Shown here: piece after piece, positions 46,568 to 59,123 of the stretch
How positions within the stretch are numbered: the first letter of the stretch is position 1
How the letters are laid out: each line of letters starts with the position of its first letter
Origin: Cryptomeria japonica
Lineage: Eukaryota; Streptophyta; Pinopsida; Cupressales; Cupressaceae
Length of the DNA stretch: 64,000 nt
Direction: 5' to 3'
Assembly: GCF_030272615.1 (NCBI RefSeq)
Contig: NC_081408.1
Coordinates: forward strand, 67,187,546-67,251,545
Notes under the pieces: generated by a model
Told to the model about the DNA's origin: nothing
The model's input: the letters and a program-made list of their open reading frames with translations, nothing else
The model's database searches: none
Program-made: the position numbers and the translations under genes

Positions 46568-49187
46568 ATATCTACTAATTGTTTTAGGAAGGACAGTCCT
46601 AAAATTGATGGAACCAACTATGGCATATGGAAGATCAGAATGGAGACACATTTAAATTGCATTGGAAAGGACATTTGCAAAGTCACAAAGAATGGCTATA
46701 CTCCTCCTACTCCCAGTCAGCGTAATGCACCTACCTTGGGAAAAGATGAAGAAAATGATTGCAAAGCAAGAGAAGCAGTTTTGAGCGCATTAACAGATCA
46801 GTAAATCATGGGATTGTGAGATAGGTCCACTACTAAATCTATTTGGGATCATTTGGAAACACTGAATGAAGGAGACTCCATAGTCAAAATTGCAAAGCTT
46901 GAAAGCTTTCGGGTTAGATATGAAAATCTGAAAAATGGAAGAAGATGAAAGGATTTTTGCTTTTATGGAAAGAGTTAATGAAATTGTTTTGGGTATTAAA
47001 TGTTGTGGAGGAACCTTAAGTGAAGATGAAGTTATTTCAAAAGTTTTAAGAGGATTGCCACCAGCATATAAAATGAAAGCCACTTCTATAAATGAGTTAA
47101 GAACAATGCCTAATACATCAGTAACTAGAGGTACATTGATTGGAAAACTTTTAGCCTTTGAAATTGAGGAATTTGGTCTTGTTGCTACTATAAAGACAGA
47201 TTTAGCCTTTAAAGAATCAACATCATCTGCATCATCATTTGACAAATCTGACTGGAAAGCCTTTTATGCAAGAGAACTTGAAGAAAGTAGGAAATAAAAT
47301 GAAGAACTTGAAGAACTTCAAGCACTATTTGCAAGGAAAATTCCCAAAGGTCCAGTTAGAAGTAAGTATGAAGGTAAAGCACCCTTTAAATGTTTTAACT
47401 GTAATAATATTGGTCACATGGCTTCAAGATGCCCTGATAGACATGCTAGACTAAGAGAAGAAGCTAGAAGAACATACAAGCCTAACCTTGAATATCAGAG
47501 ATACAGATTTAAGAAGAATAAAGACAAATCTTGTTATCTTGTTGATGAAGGAGTGATTGATGATTCTGATGAAGATCCGGTAGACAATGGATGGGTTTTT
47601 GTTACTATAACAGAATGCCAATCGGCACCTACCATTCAACTGGTATAGCAGGCCTTGGCAGCTAAAGTTGAAGTAAAGGAAGAATGGGTCATTGATTCAG
47701 GATGCTCACATCATATGACAGGAGATAAAAGTAAATTCTTGAACTTTCAAGAATATAAAGGAGGTCTAGTGAGATTTGGAGATGATAAATCTTGTCTGAT
47801 CAAAGGTAAAGGTTCAACATCTCTTGATGGAAAGCATAATATTGACAATCTTTACTATGTTGAAGGTTTAAAACATAATCTTTTGAGTGTTGCTCAATTA
47901 GTTGAGAAAGGATTTCAGTTACAATTCAAAAATGGAAAATGCAAAATCATGAATAGAATTGGTTTAGAAATTGCAATTGATAATCAAACTAGAGGTAATA
48001 TCTTTCATTTGAATTATAGTGAAAAGACATGTTTGATTGTACATATTGATGAAAGTTGGCTATGGCATAAGAGACTTTGTCATGTAAACTTTGAATGCAT
48101 GGTAAAAATCAATACTACCAAGGTAGTTAGAGATTTACCTAAAATTGTCAAACCTCACAATACAGTATGTAAGGAATGTCAATTTTGAAAACAAGTTAGA
48201 GCCACCTTCAAAATTATTCCAGAAAAATCCAATAATGCTCTTGACTTAATTCGCACTGATTTATGTGGTCCAACTAGAACTAAAAGTTCACAAGGTGATA
48301 GATATTTCATGCTAATCATTGATGACTATTTTAGAATGTGCTGAGTTACTTTTCTTAGAGAAAAATCAGAAGCACTTGGGAAGTTCAAACTGTTCAAAGA
48401 AATGGTAGAAAATGAAACCGGTAAGAAAATCAAATGTCTAAGATTAGATCAAGGAGGAGAATTTACATCTAAGGAATTTAATGCATTCTATGAAGTGAAT
48501 GTAATCAAAAGACAGCTATCAACACCTCGGACACCACAACAAAATAGATTTGTTGAAAGAAAAAACAAAACTATCTTGGATGCAGCTAGAAGCATGTTAT
48601 CAGAAGCAAACCTACCACATGTATATTAGAGAGAGGCAGTAAGTACAATGGTCTATACATTCAACAAAGTTCACATCAAAGGTGAAACTGGTAAGACCCC
48701 TCATGAACTATGGTTTGGTATTACTCCTACTCTTGAATATTTTAGAATATTCAAAAGTAAATGCTATATTAGAATAGATGAGTATATTGGGAAATTTGAT
48801 CTTAGAAGTGATGAAGGAATATTTCTTGGTTATTCATCTAAGAGTAAAGCATATATATATTTAAACAAAAGATTGAACAAAATAGTTGAGAGTACAAATG
48901 TGAAGATTGATGAACAATTCAGAGGAACTTCAAGGTATATAGGCTCTAAACCGACAACAAAATTTCTAACAAATACATTGAATCCACTAGTACAAAATGA
49001 AGATCCAGTTGCACTGGTATCATCTGAAAATTCCATAGTAATTGAGGAACAACTGGAAACAAAGACACCCCGGTATGTAAGAATGAATCATTCTGAAGAT
49101 CAAATAATTGGAAACAAGTATAAAGGAGTAATGACAAGAGGAAGATTGGCAAATGAAGAGGTATGTCTTATTTTCTCAAATTGAACC
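46568..49187 (+). pseudogene. Copia 2 gag, protease and integrase (broken)
   Basis: The gag start is ATA at 46568 where the related copia 3 has ATG, so the start codon is lost. A 1-bp insertion near 46930 shifts the frame before MEEDERIFAFMERVNEIV. The zinc knuckle is CFNCNNIGHMASRCP at about 47395-47440. Protease: WVIDSGCSHHMTGD at about 47690. Integrase zinc residues are in HKRLCHVNF ... CKECQ, and DDE-type segments in IRTDLCGP, RLDQGGEF and TPQQNRFVERKNK. Stops are scattered (for example about 47646, 48186, 48343, 48627). The frame is cut by the solo LTR after SQIEP. Confidence 0.9.
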
Positions 49188-50805
49188 TGTGTAGGGGGAA
49201 AAGCGAGACTAGGCTAACATGCCCTAATCCTACCTTTTGACACACATTGCGGAATACAAAAGAGCCTAGAGGTATCACACAATTGGCTACTTCTTTTTGT
49301 GGAAGAGAGAGCCATGGGCTACCTATTAGGGTTTCTATTCCTTTGTTGTAATTGAAAGATAAAATGATGCAAGTTCAATTCCTAACCCTAAAGTGCAAGT
49401 ATGAACTAATAACAAGATTGTAGAATTGAGATTAAACAATGGAAAGTTGTAAACAAAAGGACAAGGCAAGAATATAGATGCATACCTGAAGTTAAAATCT
49501 GAGTGAAAATGTTTAGGATGGGGGCACAGGTGCCACTGTCCTGATATTGCTCCTGAAACTGCTGTTTTACAACCTGAAAAGCTGTCGGAAATGCTGAAAC
49601 TTGCTGTCGGACAGAGGGACCAGGGCACCTAGCACCCCTGTCCTGGTAGGACCAGGGCACCCCATGCCCCTATCCTAGTCTTTTACCCTGAAATTTGGTG
49701 TGTAGCTTAGTTTCTATCTGCTTCTGTCAGATCTACAACTTGCGGTGTTGTTCGAATCCCAAAATCTACACTTATATCTGAAAAGGTATGGTGGGCAGCT
49801 ATATAGGGTTTTGCCTTAGTCAAACCCCTGCTTTGGTGATTTCCACCTCCATGATAGCCAAGTTGTATTGTAAAATTAATGTATGTGCAGACCTTGTGTG
49901 AGTGCAAGATCCTAAAATGTAAGTAAGCAAACTAGAGAAACCTAGAAAGTAAACCCTAATTGCTTGTAAATGATAATGTAAAAGCTCCAAATCAAGATGC
50001 AAAGTGATCTAAAGCATGAATACAAATGATATAATGATGCTTATGCAAAGACATGAAAACAATATGAAATCATACCCAACCCCAAGGGAGGGGTACAAGC
50101 CAATCTTCAGTCGGTGATCCCCTATTGCTCTTCAATGTCTTCAAAGCCCTAAATGGATGAATGAAATTGATGAATGCTTGATGGATGGATGTTGAATGTT
50201 GTTGAAGTCTTCAAAAATCTGCTCTTTCGCTGCATAGAAGGCCCCTAAAACTAAAATTTGGATCCTTTCAAATGAAGAAAGAGAGCTCTTATATATGAAA
50301 CCCTAGGTCTTAATTTCAACTTTTGGCTGACCTAGAGATTGAATCTCCCGCCAATTTCTTGGGGTTAAGATTTATTTTATGATTGGATTGTGCTCCTAAA
50401 ATTTCAAGAAAAATGTCCGGGACCGTGTGGACTCCGGGCGCCATGGTCCCGACAACTTTTCACCAAATTTTTTAGGGCCATCGGATATGATGATTTTAGG
50501 GAAAATCCCAAAGTTACAGCTGATTTCAAGATGTTTTGACCCCCGAAATCAAGCCCCCAAGTTCAAAATAGGACCTAATTAGGGTTTTTGACTAAATGAT
50601 GTATTGGAGGAATAAAATAAAAGGGGCACACTTTAATGAAAAGGGCCCAACTTTATGATATTGGAGATGATAAAAATAGAACCTTAGACCTAATTAAGTG
50701 CTAAAGGGGAAATGCAATGCAAAATGCAAAATGCGCCAAGGCGGGTGCTAAACCAAGTGTGAAATTGTACCACCCTAGCAAGTGCATACAATTTACGACG
50801 CTACA
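49188..50805 (-). mobile_element. Solo LTR inserted in copia 2 pol
   Basis: A 1618-bp TG...CA unit (TGTGTAGGGGG... to ...GACGCTACA) is flanked by GAACC (49183-49187) and AAACC (50806-50810), a 5-bp duplication with one change. Removing the unit and one flank rejoins the copia 2 frame (SQIEP then SSVNEACEDKHW). A minus-strand TATA box (TATATAAGAGC, 50285-50296) suggests minus orientation. Inside are several GGACCAGGGCACC-like GC-rich units (49500-49680). Short ORFs in it are incidental. Confidence 0.85.
50285..50296 (-). promoter_or_regulatory. TATA box of the copia 2-hosted solo LTR
   Basis: The minus strand reads TATATAAGAGCTCTCTTTC, a plant-like TATA box followed by a pyrimidine-rich start region. 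Confidence 0.45.
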
Positions 50806-50810
50806 AAACC

Positions 50811-52340
50811 ATCATCAGTTAATGAGGCATGTGAAGATAAACATTGGACTAAATCTATGCAAGAAGAATTAGAACAAATTGAGAAGAATAACACTTAGAA
50901 ATTAGTTCCCCTACTTAAAGATAAAAATGTAATTGGAACCAAATGGGTATTCAAGAACAAACTTAATGAAGAGGGTAAGGTTATAAAAAATAAAGCAAGA
51001 CTAGTGTGTAAGGGATATTCTCAGAAAGAAGGAATTGATTATAATGAGACCTTTCCATCGGTAGCCAGAATTGAGGCAGTCAGATTATTTTTGGCTTTTG
51101 CAGCACATAAGAACTACAAAGTATATCAAATGGATATTAAATGTACATTTCTGAATGGAGATCTTGAAGAAGAAGTTTACATTGAACAATGTGATATATT
51201 TTCTTTAATAGATGACAAAGATATGGTTTGCAGGTTAAGGAAAGCTTTGTATGGATTAAAGCAGGCTCCAAGAGCTTGGTATGCAATATTGGATAAGTAT
51301 CTTTTGAAGATTAGTTTTTCTAAAGGTAATGCTAACAACAACTTATATTATAAAGTAACTAATGATGACATCTTGGTTATAGAAGTTTTTGTTGATGATA
51401 TAATCTTTGGAGCGAAGATGGATTATGTAAAGACTTTTCTATTAAAATGCAACAAGAATTTGAAATGTCTATGATTGGAGAAATAAAATTCCTTTTAGGA
51501 TTATAGATTTCATAGACTGACAAAGTTATATTCTTGAGTCAATCCAAGTACTTAAAGGAGTTACTAAAGAAATTTGGGATGGAAAACTCTAAACCGGTAA
51601 GGACACCTATGACTACAAGTGACAAACTATCACTAAGGAATGAATCTACACCTGTTAATCCAACTAAGTAGAAATCTATGATAGGAGGTTTACTATATTT
51701 GACACAAACCAGACCTGATATCATGAATGTAGTATGTATTGTTTCAAGATTTCAGAGCAATCCTAGAGAAAATCATGAATCGGTAGTAAAAAGGATTTTT
51801 CGGTACTTACAAGGCACTACAAATCTTGGATTATGGTATCCTAGAGATAAAAACTTTGAATTATGTGCATACACAGATGAAAATTGGGTAGGAGATGTAG
51901 ATGATAGAAAAAGCACCACCGGCGGAGCAATTTTGGTTGGAAACAGACTAGATTCTTGGTTGAGTAAGAAACAAAGTTGTACATCCTTATCAATAGTAGA
52001 ATCAAAATATGTTGCAGTAGCAACTGGCTGTACACAAGTACTATGGGTTAAGAAAATGTTGAAAGACATAAAGGTAAAATGCAAGGAACCTATAACTATC
52101 TATTGTGATAACACTACATCAATTGATATATCTAAGAATCTGGTACTACATTCTAAAACCAAACATGTTTCTATCAAACTGAATTTTCTAAGGGAAAATG
52201 TTGAAGAAAAAGAAATAAAACTAGTTTATGTGAATACTAAAGAGCAGATTGTAGATATTTTCACTAAACCTCTACCTAAGGAGACTTTTGAATATCTTAG
52301 AGATCAACTTGGGGTCATGCCCCCACTAGTAGATACTTAG
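50811..52340 (+). pseudogene. Copia 2 RT and RNase H (broken)
   Basis: This continues the pol frame after the solo LTR. RT shows [37 protein letters not shown] and FVDDIIFGA (about 51390-51415). A frameshift at about 51430 ends the 156-codon segment. RNase H and the pol end (51678-52340) include AYTDENWVGDVDD, SLSIVESKYVAVATG, YCDNTTSIDISKN and DIFTKPLPKETF, with a natural stop at 52338-52340. Confidence 0.9.
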
Positions 52341-52702
52341 AGAGTTGATGTTTGTCATCAACCAACATAATTAACAAAGAAATATTTTACTCCAGCTTTG
52401 ATGAGGAAGCTACTTCTCAAGGGGAGTAGTTGGAATACTAAATTGGTTGGTATTTTGTATATGAACTTGGTTTTATAGTAACTTCAGTATTTGATGTCAA
52501 AGGGGGAGAGATTGGTATGGAAAAACATAAGAAAACACATGTCACTCTCAAGGGGAGAGATTGTTACTTTAGGAGAGATTGTTACTTTGGGAGAGATTAC
52601 TTATAATTTGGTAATTGCTGGTATTTTGGTATTTGGTATTTCTATTTTGGCACTTTGATGGTTTTTCCATCTTGTGTTGCCATCAATGCCAAAGGGGGAG
52701 AT
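52341..52702 (+). promoter_or_regulatory. Copia 2 3' region with several purine tracts
   Basis: The polypurine tract AAAGGGGGAGA (52691-52701) is directly before the 3' LTR. Similar tracts occur upstream: CTCAAGGGGAGTAG near 52418, TCAAAGGGGGAGAGATTGG near 52498 and CTCAAGGGGAGAGATTG near 52548, and a TTTAGGAGAGATTGTTAC unit is repeated near 52570. No coding sequence is seen. Confidence 0.65.
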
Positions 52703-53373
52703 TGTTGGTATTTTGGTATGGTTTTGTCATTGATGTCAACACCTACTAACACTTATCAACTCTGGTGCTTTGGAGAACCACTTTGGAGAATCAGCAACAT
52801 TCACTGGCAAGCAAATGACTCATGCACAATCACCGATATCTAGTACACCGATAGGATATAATGATCACCGACACTTGGAATGGCATGGAAAACACTTGGT
52901 TATGTCAAAAACATCATTTGGAAACTTTGTCTTGGAGATTTGTTTTTTGGCATATTCGTATTTGCATATTTGTTGTTACTAGCAAATAGGTCCAAGTTAT
53001 ACACCGGCAAGATTATCTTTTCCAGATCAGCATGACACGCTATGGAGATGATTTATTATTGTTGTAAATACATCAAGCTGACATGCTGAATCGGTTATTG
53101 CATCGGATATTGTTTTAATTATTGATTTTATTGTAATATCTTTAAGAGCCGACCTACTAAAATTGGTCCTTGGTTATAATATAAATGTAAGATCTTATTT
53201 GTAAGATCGGGTGTAGAATGTGAAGAACAATTGTGAGAAGATATATGTGAGAATAAGTAGAGCTATACATGGAGACATCATTTGAAGGTGAAGCAAGGTT
53301 TTTTTGAAAGCATATCAAAAGTACATAGGTACTGAATCCAACATATGAAGATGCTAATTTCAGTAGTACATTC
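52703..53373 (+). repeat. Copia 2 3' LTR, left piece
   Basis: It matches the 5' LTR from TGTTGGTATTTTGGTATGG onward and is cut at 53373 by copia 5. The rest is at 60599-60998. Confidence 0.88.
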
Positions 53374-54809
53374 TATTAATTAGATGAGAGGGGGGGTGAA
53401 TCGTACAAACTTAATCTTCAATATATTCAATAGATTCAACCTCAGTAGCTTTAACAGATATATGTAACCAAAACTGTAAAACATGCAAACTTATAAATAG
53501 ATAACACCATAAAACATATAACACTAGATTTAACGTGGAAACCCAAATAGGGAAAAACCAATGTGGGATTTCGAACCCACTAAGAAATATACTCTTCTAG
53601 AGTATGCTCGGTTAAAAGAAAATCCTATTAAAGAATATAAACACATTGCTAGATGTGACTCGGTTAAGGGATTTCCCTCAAATCTATTAGGATCTTCACC
53701 TTGTTAGAGGTGACCTTGTTAAATGGTTTCAAACACTCAATCAGAATGTCACCTTGCTAGAGGATTTACAAATAAGACTGTTAAGTCCACTTCATTAAGA
53801 GATTTTCTGTCACTTACAAATAAATAACAGTAATGAGTATGTCTACAACATTGCATCTAAAATGCTAAAGCAAATTCTTATTTGCTCAATACAAACTTGT
53901 CATAGGACTTATCTTGTCCCTCTGTTGGGCTTCTTACTTTGTTATTCAAATAGGTCTTGAAGATTCTGTGCTCAGTAATCACTATGTAGCATCCTTGTTC
54001 TTACACTTACCCGCATACATTGTTTATCAATGGTTCCTTATTTATAAACAATTTGCTAACTGCTTAATCTCTTTGATCACATTTCCCATGATCAATTATA
54101 GCCATCAAATCTTCAATCTTGACTAGGTTTAATGTATCCTTCGATCTAAAAATGTTTTACCTTGCCTTGGAACTTGTGCTAGGGTATTGTGGTTCAATCT
54201 GAGCTGTAGATCTTCCTGCTGATCTTCCATTGCCATAGATCCTTAACAAACTTCATACATATTGTATCAATCATTTAATCATATCTAGCTCATTAGCTTC
54301 CATCATTAAATAATGCATGTATTCATCCAAAGCATTCTATTATTACTTGGTTGCAACTCAGTAAATACAAACTTCACTCGATAGACATTCTACCTTCATT
54401 AACTGATAGTGATAAGCTTAGAGTTTACCGACTAGGTTCCTTGCTCAGTAACAATATAGTATTAACCTTACAAATAATAGCATATGTAGGATATCAAAAC
54501 AATCTAAATATCATGATCTCATCATTGTCTAACTCAGTAATAGTTGCCCATTGAATAACTTATTCCTCCCCTTATTCATCACATTCTTTTTGTGTCTTTT
54601 ACCAACATCTTAATTCTCTTCAAAACATACTTCTTAAGATATGGAAACATCATACTAAATCAAAAAATCAATTTCTTGACATCAATGACAAAATAATATT
54701 TTTAAGACAGTAAACATCCTTAATCAGTTATATCCATAATCATCAACAACCTTCTCAATATCCTAATTGAAATGCCAACAATCTCTTATTGGCTGTTATA
54801 ATGCCAACA
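53374..54809 (-). repeat. Copia 5 3' LTR
   Basis: It is a direct copy of 59124-60593 with small indels. Its inner-end dinucleotide has changed (TATTAATTAG against TGTTAATAAG). It keeps a G-run (GAGAGGGGGGGTGAATC) that the 5' LTR has lost. The 5' LTR instead has small duplications (for example GGGTTTACCAACTAGGTTCC near 60190). Confidence 0.9.
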
Positions 54810-55170
54810 ATCTCCCCTTTTGGCATTGATGGCAAAACCAATTGATTTGACCTAAAAGATTTGAATTTAGATTCCTATGATTGTTGAAATTCTCTCCCCC
54901 TATCATAGGTCTTCTCCCCCATACATTAGTCTTCTCCCCCTTAGACAACAATGCCAAAAGAAAAATAATACATAATTTCTTCCTGTGTGAAGTAATTCTT
55001 TTTCTGTTCGGTATCAACTTAGTCTCGGCCAGAGTATTTTGTCTTCAATTCCTGTTCCCTATTTTTGTTTCCTACACACCTTTAGAAAACCTCCTAAAGT
55101 GTGTAAATCAACATCAACTCCTAAAAGGTATTCTTTAGAGTCATCAAATTGATTCTTTCACTGAACTCGG

Positions 55171-56697
55171 TTAGTGAGTAGAAGATAGGGGTAGGACCCC
55201 TAACTTACTTTTGAGATACTCAAAAGTGTCCCTTGGTAGTGGCTTGGTGAAAATATCTGCTATTTGTTCCTTTGAGCTAACATATTCCAACACCACTTTC
55301 TTCTCTTGAACTTCTTCTCTAAGATAATGATATTTGATAGAGATGTGCTTTGTCTTAGAGTGCATAACAAGATTCTTTGAAATGCTTATGACACTAGTAT
55401 TATCACAGAATATAGTTACTGGCTCGATAACTTTCTCATTTATGCCTTCCAATAGTTGTTTGACCCATGCTATATTGGTACAATTCAATGTTGCAACAAC
55501 ATATTCAGCTTCCGTTGTTGACTGTAAAATACATCCTTGTTTCTTGCTAAGCCAACTCACTAGTCTTTCTCCTAAAAAGAAAGCTCCTCCACTTGTGCTT
55601 TTCATGTCATCAATGTTTCCTGCCCAATCAGCATTAGTATAAACTTTTAAATCAAAATTATTCCTTTTTTCATATACTAAGCCATAATCCTTAGTGCCTT
55701 TCAAGTATCTGAAAATTCTCTTGATTTTTGTCATATGTGTTTCCTTGGGATCTGTAGAAAATCTTACAACTATACCTACTGCATGTGCTATATCTGGCCT
55801 ACTATGAACAACAAATGGCAACTTTCCAATCATAGATTGGTAAAGTGTCTCATCAACAGATGCAAATTTATCATTCTTTGATAGTTTACAGTTGGTAGTC
55901 ATAGGAGTACTTACTGGTTTTGAATCCTCCATTCCAAATTTCTTCAAGATTTCCTTTATGTACTTGGATTGAGTAATGAAAATCTCATCTTTCATTTGCA
56001 ATATCTGTAAACCTATAAAATACTTTATCTCACCAATTAATGACATCTCAAATTCTTTGCTCATTTCATTTCCAAATTTCTTGCATAAGGAGTCATTACC
56101 ACAGAAGATAATATCATCAACAAATATGGCTGAGATTAGTATTCCCTTGTCTTCATCATTCTTCATGTACATATTACTATTTTCACTAGTTCTTATAAAA
56201 CTAATCTTGGTTAAATAAGAATGCAATCTCTCATACCATGCTCTAGGTGCTTGCTTTAGACCATATAAAGCTTTGTTCAGTTTACATACCTGATCTTTAT
56301 TCTCTCCTTCAACAAATCCTTCAAGTTGTTCAATAAAAACTTCTTCTTCTAATATACCATTTAGAAATGCAAATTTGACATCCATTTGATATACTTTTAA
56401 ATTCTTGTAAGCACCATATGCCAACAATGTTCTTACTCCTTCAAGTCGTGCCATAGGGGCAAAAGTATCACCATAATCAATTCCTTTTTCTTGAGCATAA
56501 CCTTTGCAAACTAGTCTTGCTTTATTTCGAATGACCTCACCTTTTTCATTCAGCTTGTTTTTGAAAATCCACTTTGTACCGATTACATTTTTGTCCTTCA
56601 GTCTTGGGACCAATGTCCATGTGTCATTCTTCTTGAATTGATCAATCTCTTCTGCCATAGCATTTATCCAATCTTCACTATTAAATGCCTCTTTCAC
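55171..56697 (-). CDS. Copia 5 RT and RNase H (508-codon open segment)
   Basis: This is the best preserved RT in the window: no stop over 508 codons. Motifs in order are [77 protein letters not shown] and FVDDIIFCGND, then RNase H with YTNADWAGNIDDMKST, STTEAEYVVATLNC and FCDNTSVISISKN, and the usual end DIFTKPLPRDTFEYLKSKLG. It is only the C-terminal part of a polyprotein; the M at its start is internal. Upstream integrase and gag are broken. Confidence 0.88.
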   Translation of the reverse strand: MKEAFNSEDWINAMAEEIDQFKKNDTWTLVPRLKDKNVIGTKWIFKNKLNEKGEVIRNKARLVCKGYAQEKGIDYGDTFAPMARLEGVRTLLAYGAYKNLKVYQMDVKFAFLNGILEEEVFIEQLEGFVEGENKDQVCKLNKALYGLKQAPRAWYERLHSYLTKISFIRTSENSNMYMKNDEDKGILISAIFVDDIIFCGNDSLCKKFGNEMSKEFEMSLIGEIKYFIGLQILQMKDEIFITQSKYIKEILKKFGMEDSKPVSTPMTTNCKLSKNDKFASVDETLYQSMIGKLPFVVHSRPDIAHAVGIVVRFSTDPKETHMTKIKRIFRYLKGTKDYGLVYEKRNNFDLKVYTNADWAGNIDDMKSTSGGAFFLGERLVSWLSKKQGCILQSTTEAEYVVATLNCTNIAWVKQLLEGINEKVIEPVTIFCDNTSVISISKNLVMHSKTKHISIKYHYLREEVQEKKVVLEYVSSKEQIADIFTKPLPRDTFEYLKSKLGVLPLSSTH

Positions 56698-59059
56698 TAT
56701 CCTTGGTTCAAATTTAGATATCAGGCATGTGTTCTATCTCAGTTTGTTCCTTGTCATCACTGGATCATTCTTATCTCCTATAATCTGACTTGATGCATGA
56801 TTCCTTTTGACATACTTGGCTAATATAGGCTCGGTAGATTCTGTTTGATCTTCTTCATCACTCGGTAACTGGATATTCTCTTCATTTCCTTCAGCAATTT
56901 TCTTAGTAGGACTTCTCGATTGAACATATACAAATCCTTTATAATCTTCTGGTTCTTTGGAGTTTCCTTCATCATTTCTTTCTACAAATTTATCAATTTT
57001 CACATTTGCACTTTCTACTATTTTGTTAGATGATTTGATTAGACATTTAAATGCTTTGCTTCTATAAGAATAACCAAGAAATGTTCATTCTTCACTTTTC
57101 TGATCAAACTTACCATTTCTGTCATCTTTGTGAACATAGCATCTACTTCCAAAGATTTTAAAGTAACTTACATTAGGTTTCTTGTCATACCAGATTTCAT
57201 ATGGTGTCTTCAAAGTTCCTTTCTTTAGTTGTACTCAGTTTAGGGTGTAAACAACAGTGCTTATTGCTTCTCTCCAAAAAATTTGTGGTACTTTCTTTTC
57301 AATCATCAGGGTTTTGGCACAATCCACAATACATCTATTTCTTCTCTTAGCAATTCCATTTTGTTGTGGAGTTCTCGGTGTATAGACTTGTCTTTTAATA
57401 CCATGATTGTTGCAGAATAAGTTGAACTTATCAAAAGTGAACTCTCCTCCTCTGTCAGATCTAAGACATTTTAGTTGTCTTCCTGTTTCATTTTCAACTC
57501 TTGCCTTGTACCATTTAAACATTTGAAAAGCTTCTGATTTTTCTTTTAAAAACATTACTCACATTATCCTTGAGTAATCATCCATAAATAATATGAAATA
57601 CTTATCACCATAATAACTCTGAACTTTCATAGGACCACAAAGATTAGTATGCACAAGATCTAAAATTCCCTTAGAAGTGTAGGACTTACTTGTAAAGCTT
57701 GATCTTGTCATCTTACCCATTTGGCATACTCAACACATAGCATTCTCAGGTTTCTCAATACTCGGTAGACCTCTTACTCGATGCTTCTTGCTTATTTTGA
57801 TCAAATTATCAAAATTTACATGACAAAACCTTTTATGCCATAACTAGGTATCATCTATCTTTGCATATAGACACTTATTCTGAGTTGAGTCAAGGTGAAA
57901 TGTGTTACCTTTTGTTTGTGTCCCGGTAGTTGCTAACTTTCCATGCTTGTCATGAACTTTGACAATTCCTTTCTGAAACTCTATTCGGTATCCTGTATTG
58001 TTTAGCTATGCTACACTCAACAAATTGTATTTCAAACCTCCAACCCAGTAAACATCATTACATTTAGCATTTTCAAGAAGTGTTATAGATCCTTTACCTC
58101 TTACTGGACATGGTGCATCATTACCAAATCTTACATAACCTCCATCATAATCTTCTAATATAACAAACTTGTGTTTATCACCTATCATGTGATGTGAGTA
58201 TCCACTATCTATAATCCAAGAATCATTAGTGTTTATGCGAGATATTAAAGCTTTTTCTTCATACCTTTCTTCATCTGATCCATCTTTGATAGCCACATAA
58301 ACATCTTCCTCTGTATCAATTTCATCTGATTTATCATCATTAGATTCCTCATAAGCTATTAGGCATGTCTTTTTATCTCTTCTTCTAAAGTCTTGGTGTC
58401 CTCTATAATGATTATCATTCTGTCTGTCATCTCGGTAATCTCTCTTTTCACTGGATTCTTTGTCAGGACAATTAGGGCCATATGTCCTATTCTATCACAG
58501 TTAAAACATTTCAAAGGCAACTTTCCTTTGTACTTACCTTTTCCTCTCGGTAACCTTCTGGCTAATAGTGCTTCAAACTGTTCCTGCTTTCTAATTTCTT
58601 CATAAAGTTTGTGTACCTCCTCCATGCTTTTGTGAAATCTTTCACTTGCTCCACTGTGATTCCCTTCAAAATAGTTATGTACTGGGTTATGTTCTCACCT
58701 TCATTCATTCTCAAAGATTCAAGTTGTCCTCTTAGACTATCCACTTTTGCTCTTTGAACATGTTCATCACCACCATACACAGATACGAGCTTGTCCCACA
58801 TTGCCTTGGCATCATTGCAACCTTCTAGATCATTAAACTATGAGTTAGTCAATGTAGACGTTATTTCAATCATTGCTTGAATATGTTCTTGTTTTGCCTT
58901 TATCTCTTCCATTGCCAATGGATAGGTGCTAGGTGTAATGAAATCATTCTCTAGATAATATACAACATATTCTCCAATTCCTGATAGGTGCAGCTTCATC
59001 CTTTTCTTCCATGTAGAGAAAGTAGACTTGTTTAGCTTTGGTGTATCCCTCTTATACAT
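56698..59059 (-). pseudogene. Copia 5 gag, protease and integrase (broken)
   Basis: Gag starts MYKRDTPKLNKSTFSTWKKR at 59059 and is interrupted by a stop and frameshifts. The zinc knuckle CFNCDRIGHMA loses its last Cys to a frameshift near 58480. Protease reads WIIDSGYSHHMIGD, with Tyr replacing the usual Cys. Integrase parts include RQLKCLRSDRGGEFTFDKF and TPRTPQQNGIAKRRNR (57555-57235). The integrase C-terminal linker (57003-56734) is rich in acidic and Ser residues. Several frames are used, so no full polyprotein is possible. Confidence 0.88.
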
Positions 59060-59123
59060 CTTTGGATCTTTTCCTCAAGTACCTTTAAACTTTTCTTTTG
59101 GAGTCCAAAGCTCTGATACCAAT

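Noticed and set aside
55334-55642. Plus-strand ORF over the copia 5 RT
   Set aside because: It is antisense to the conserved RNase H and RT motifs and has no independent support.
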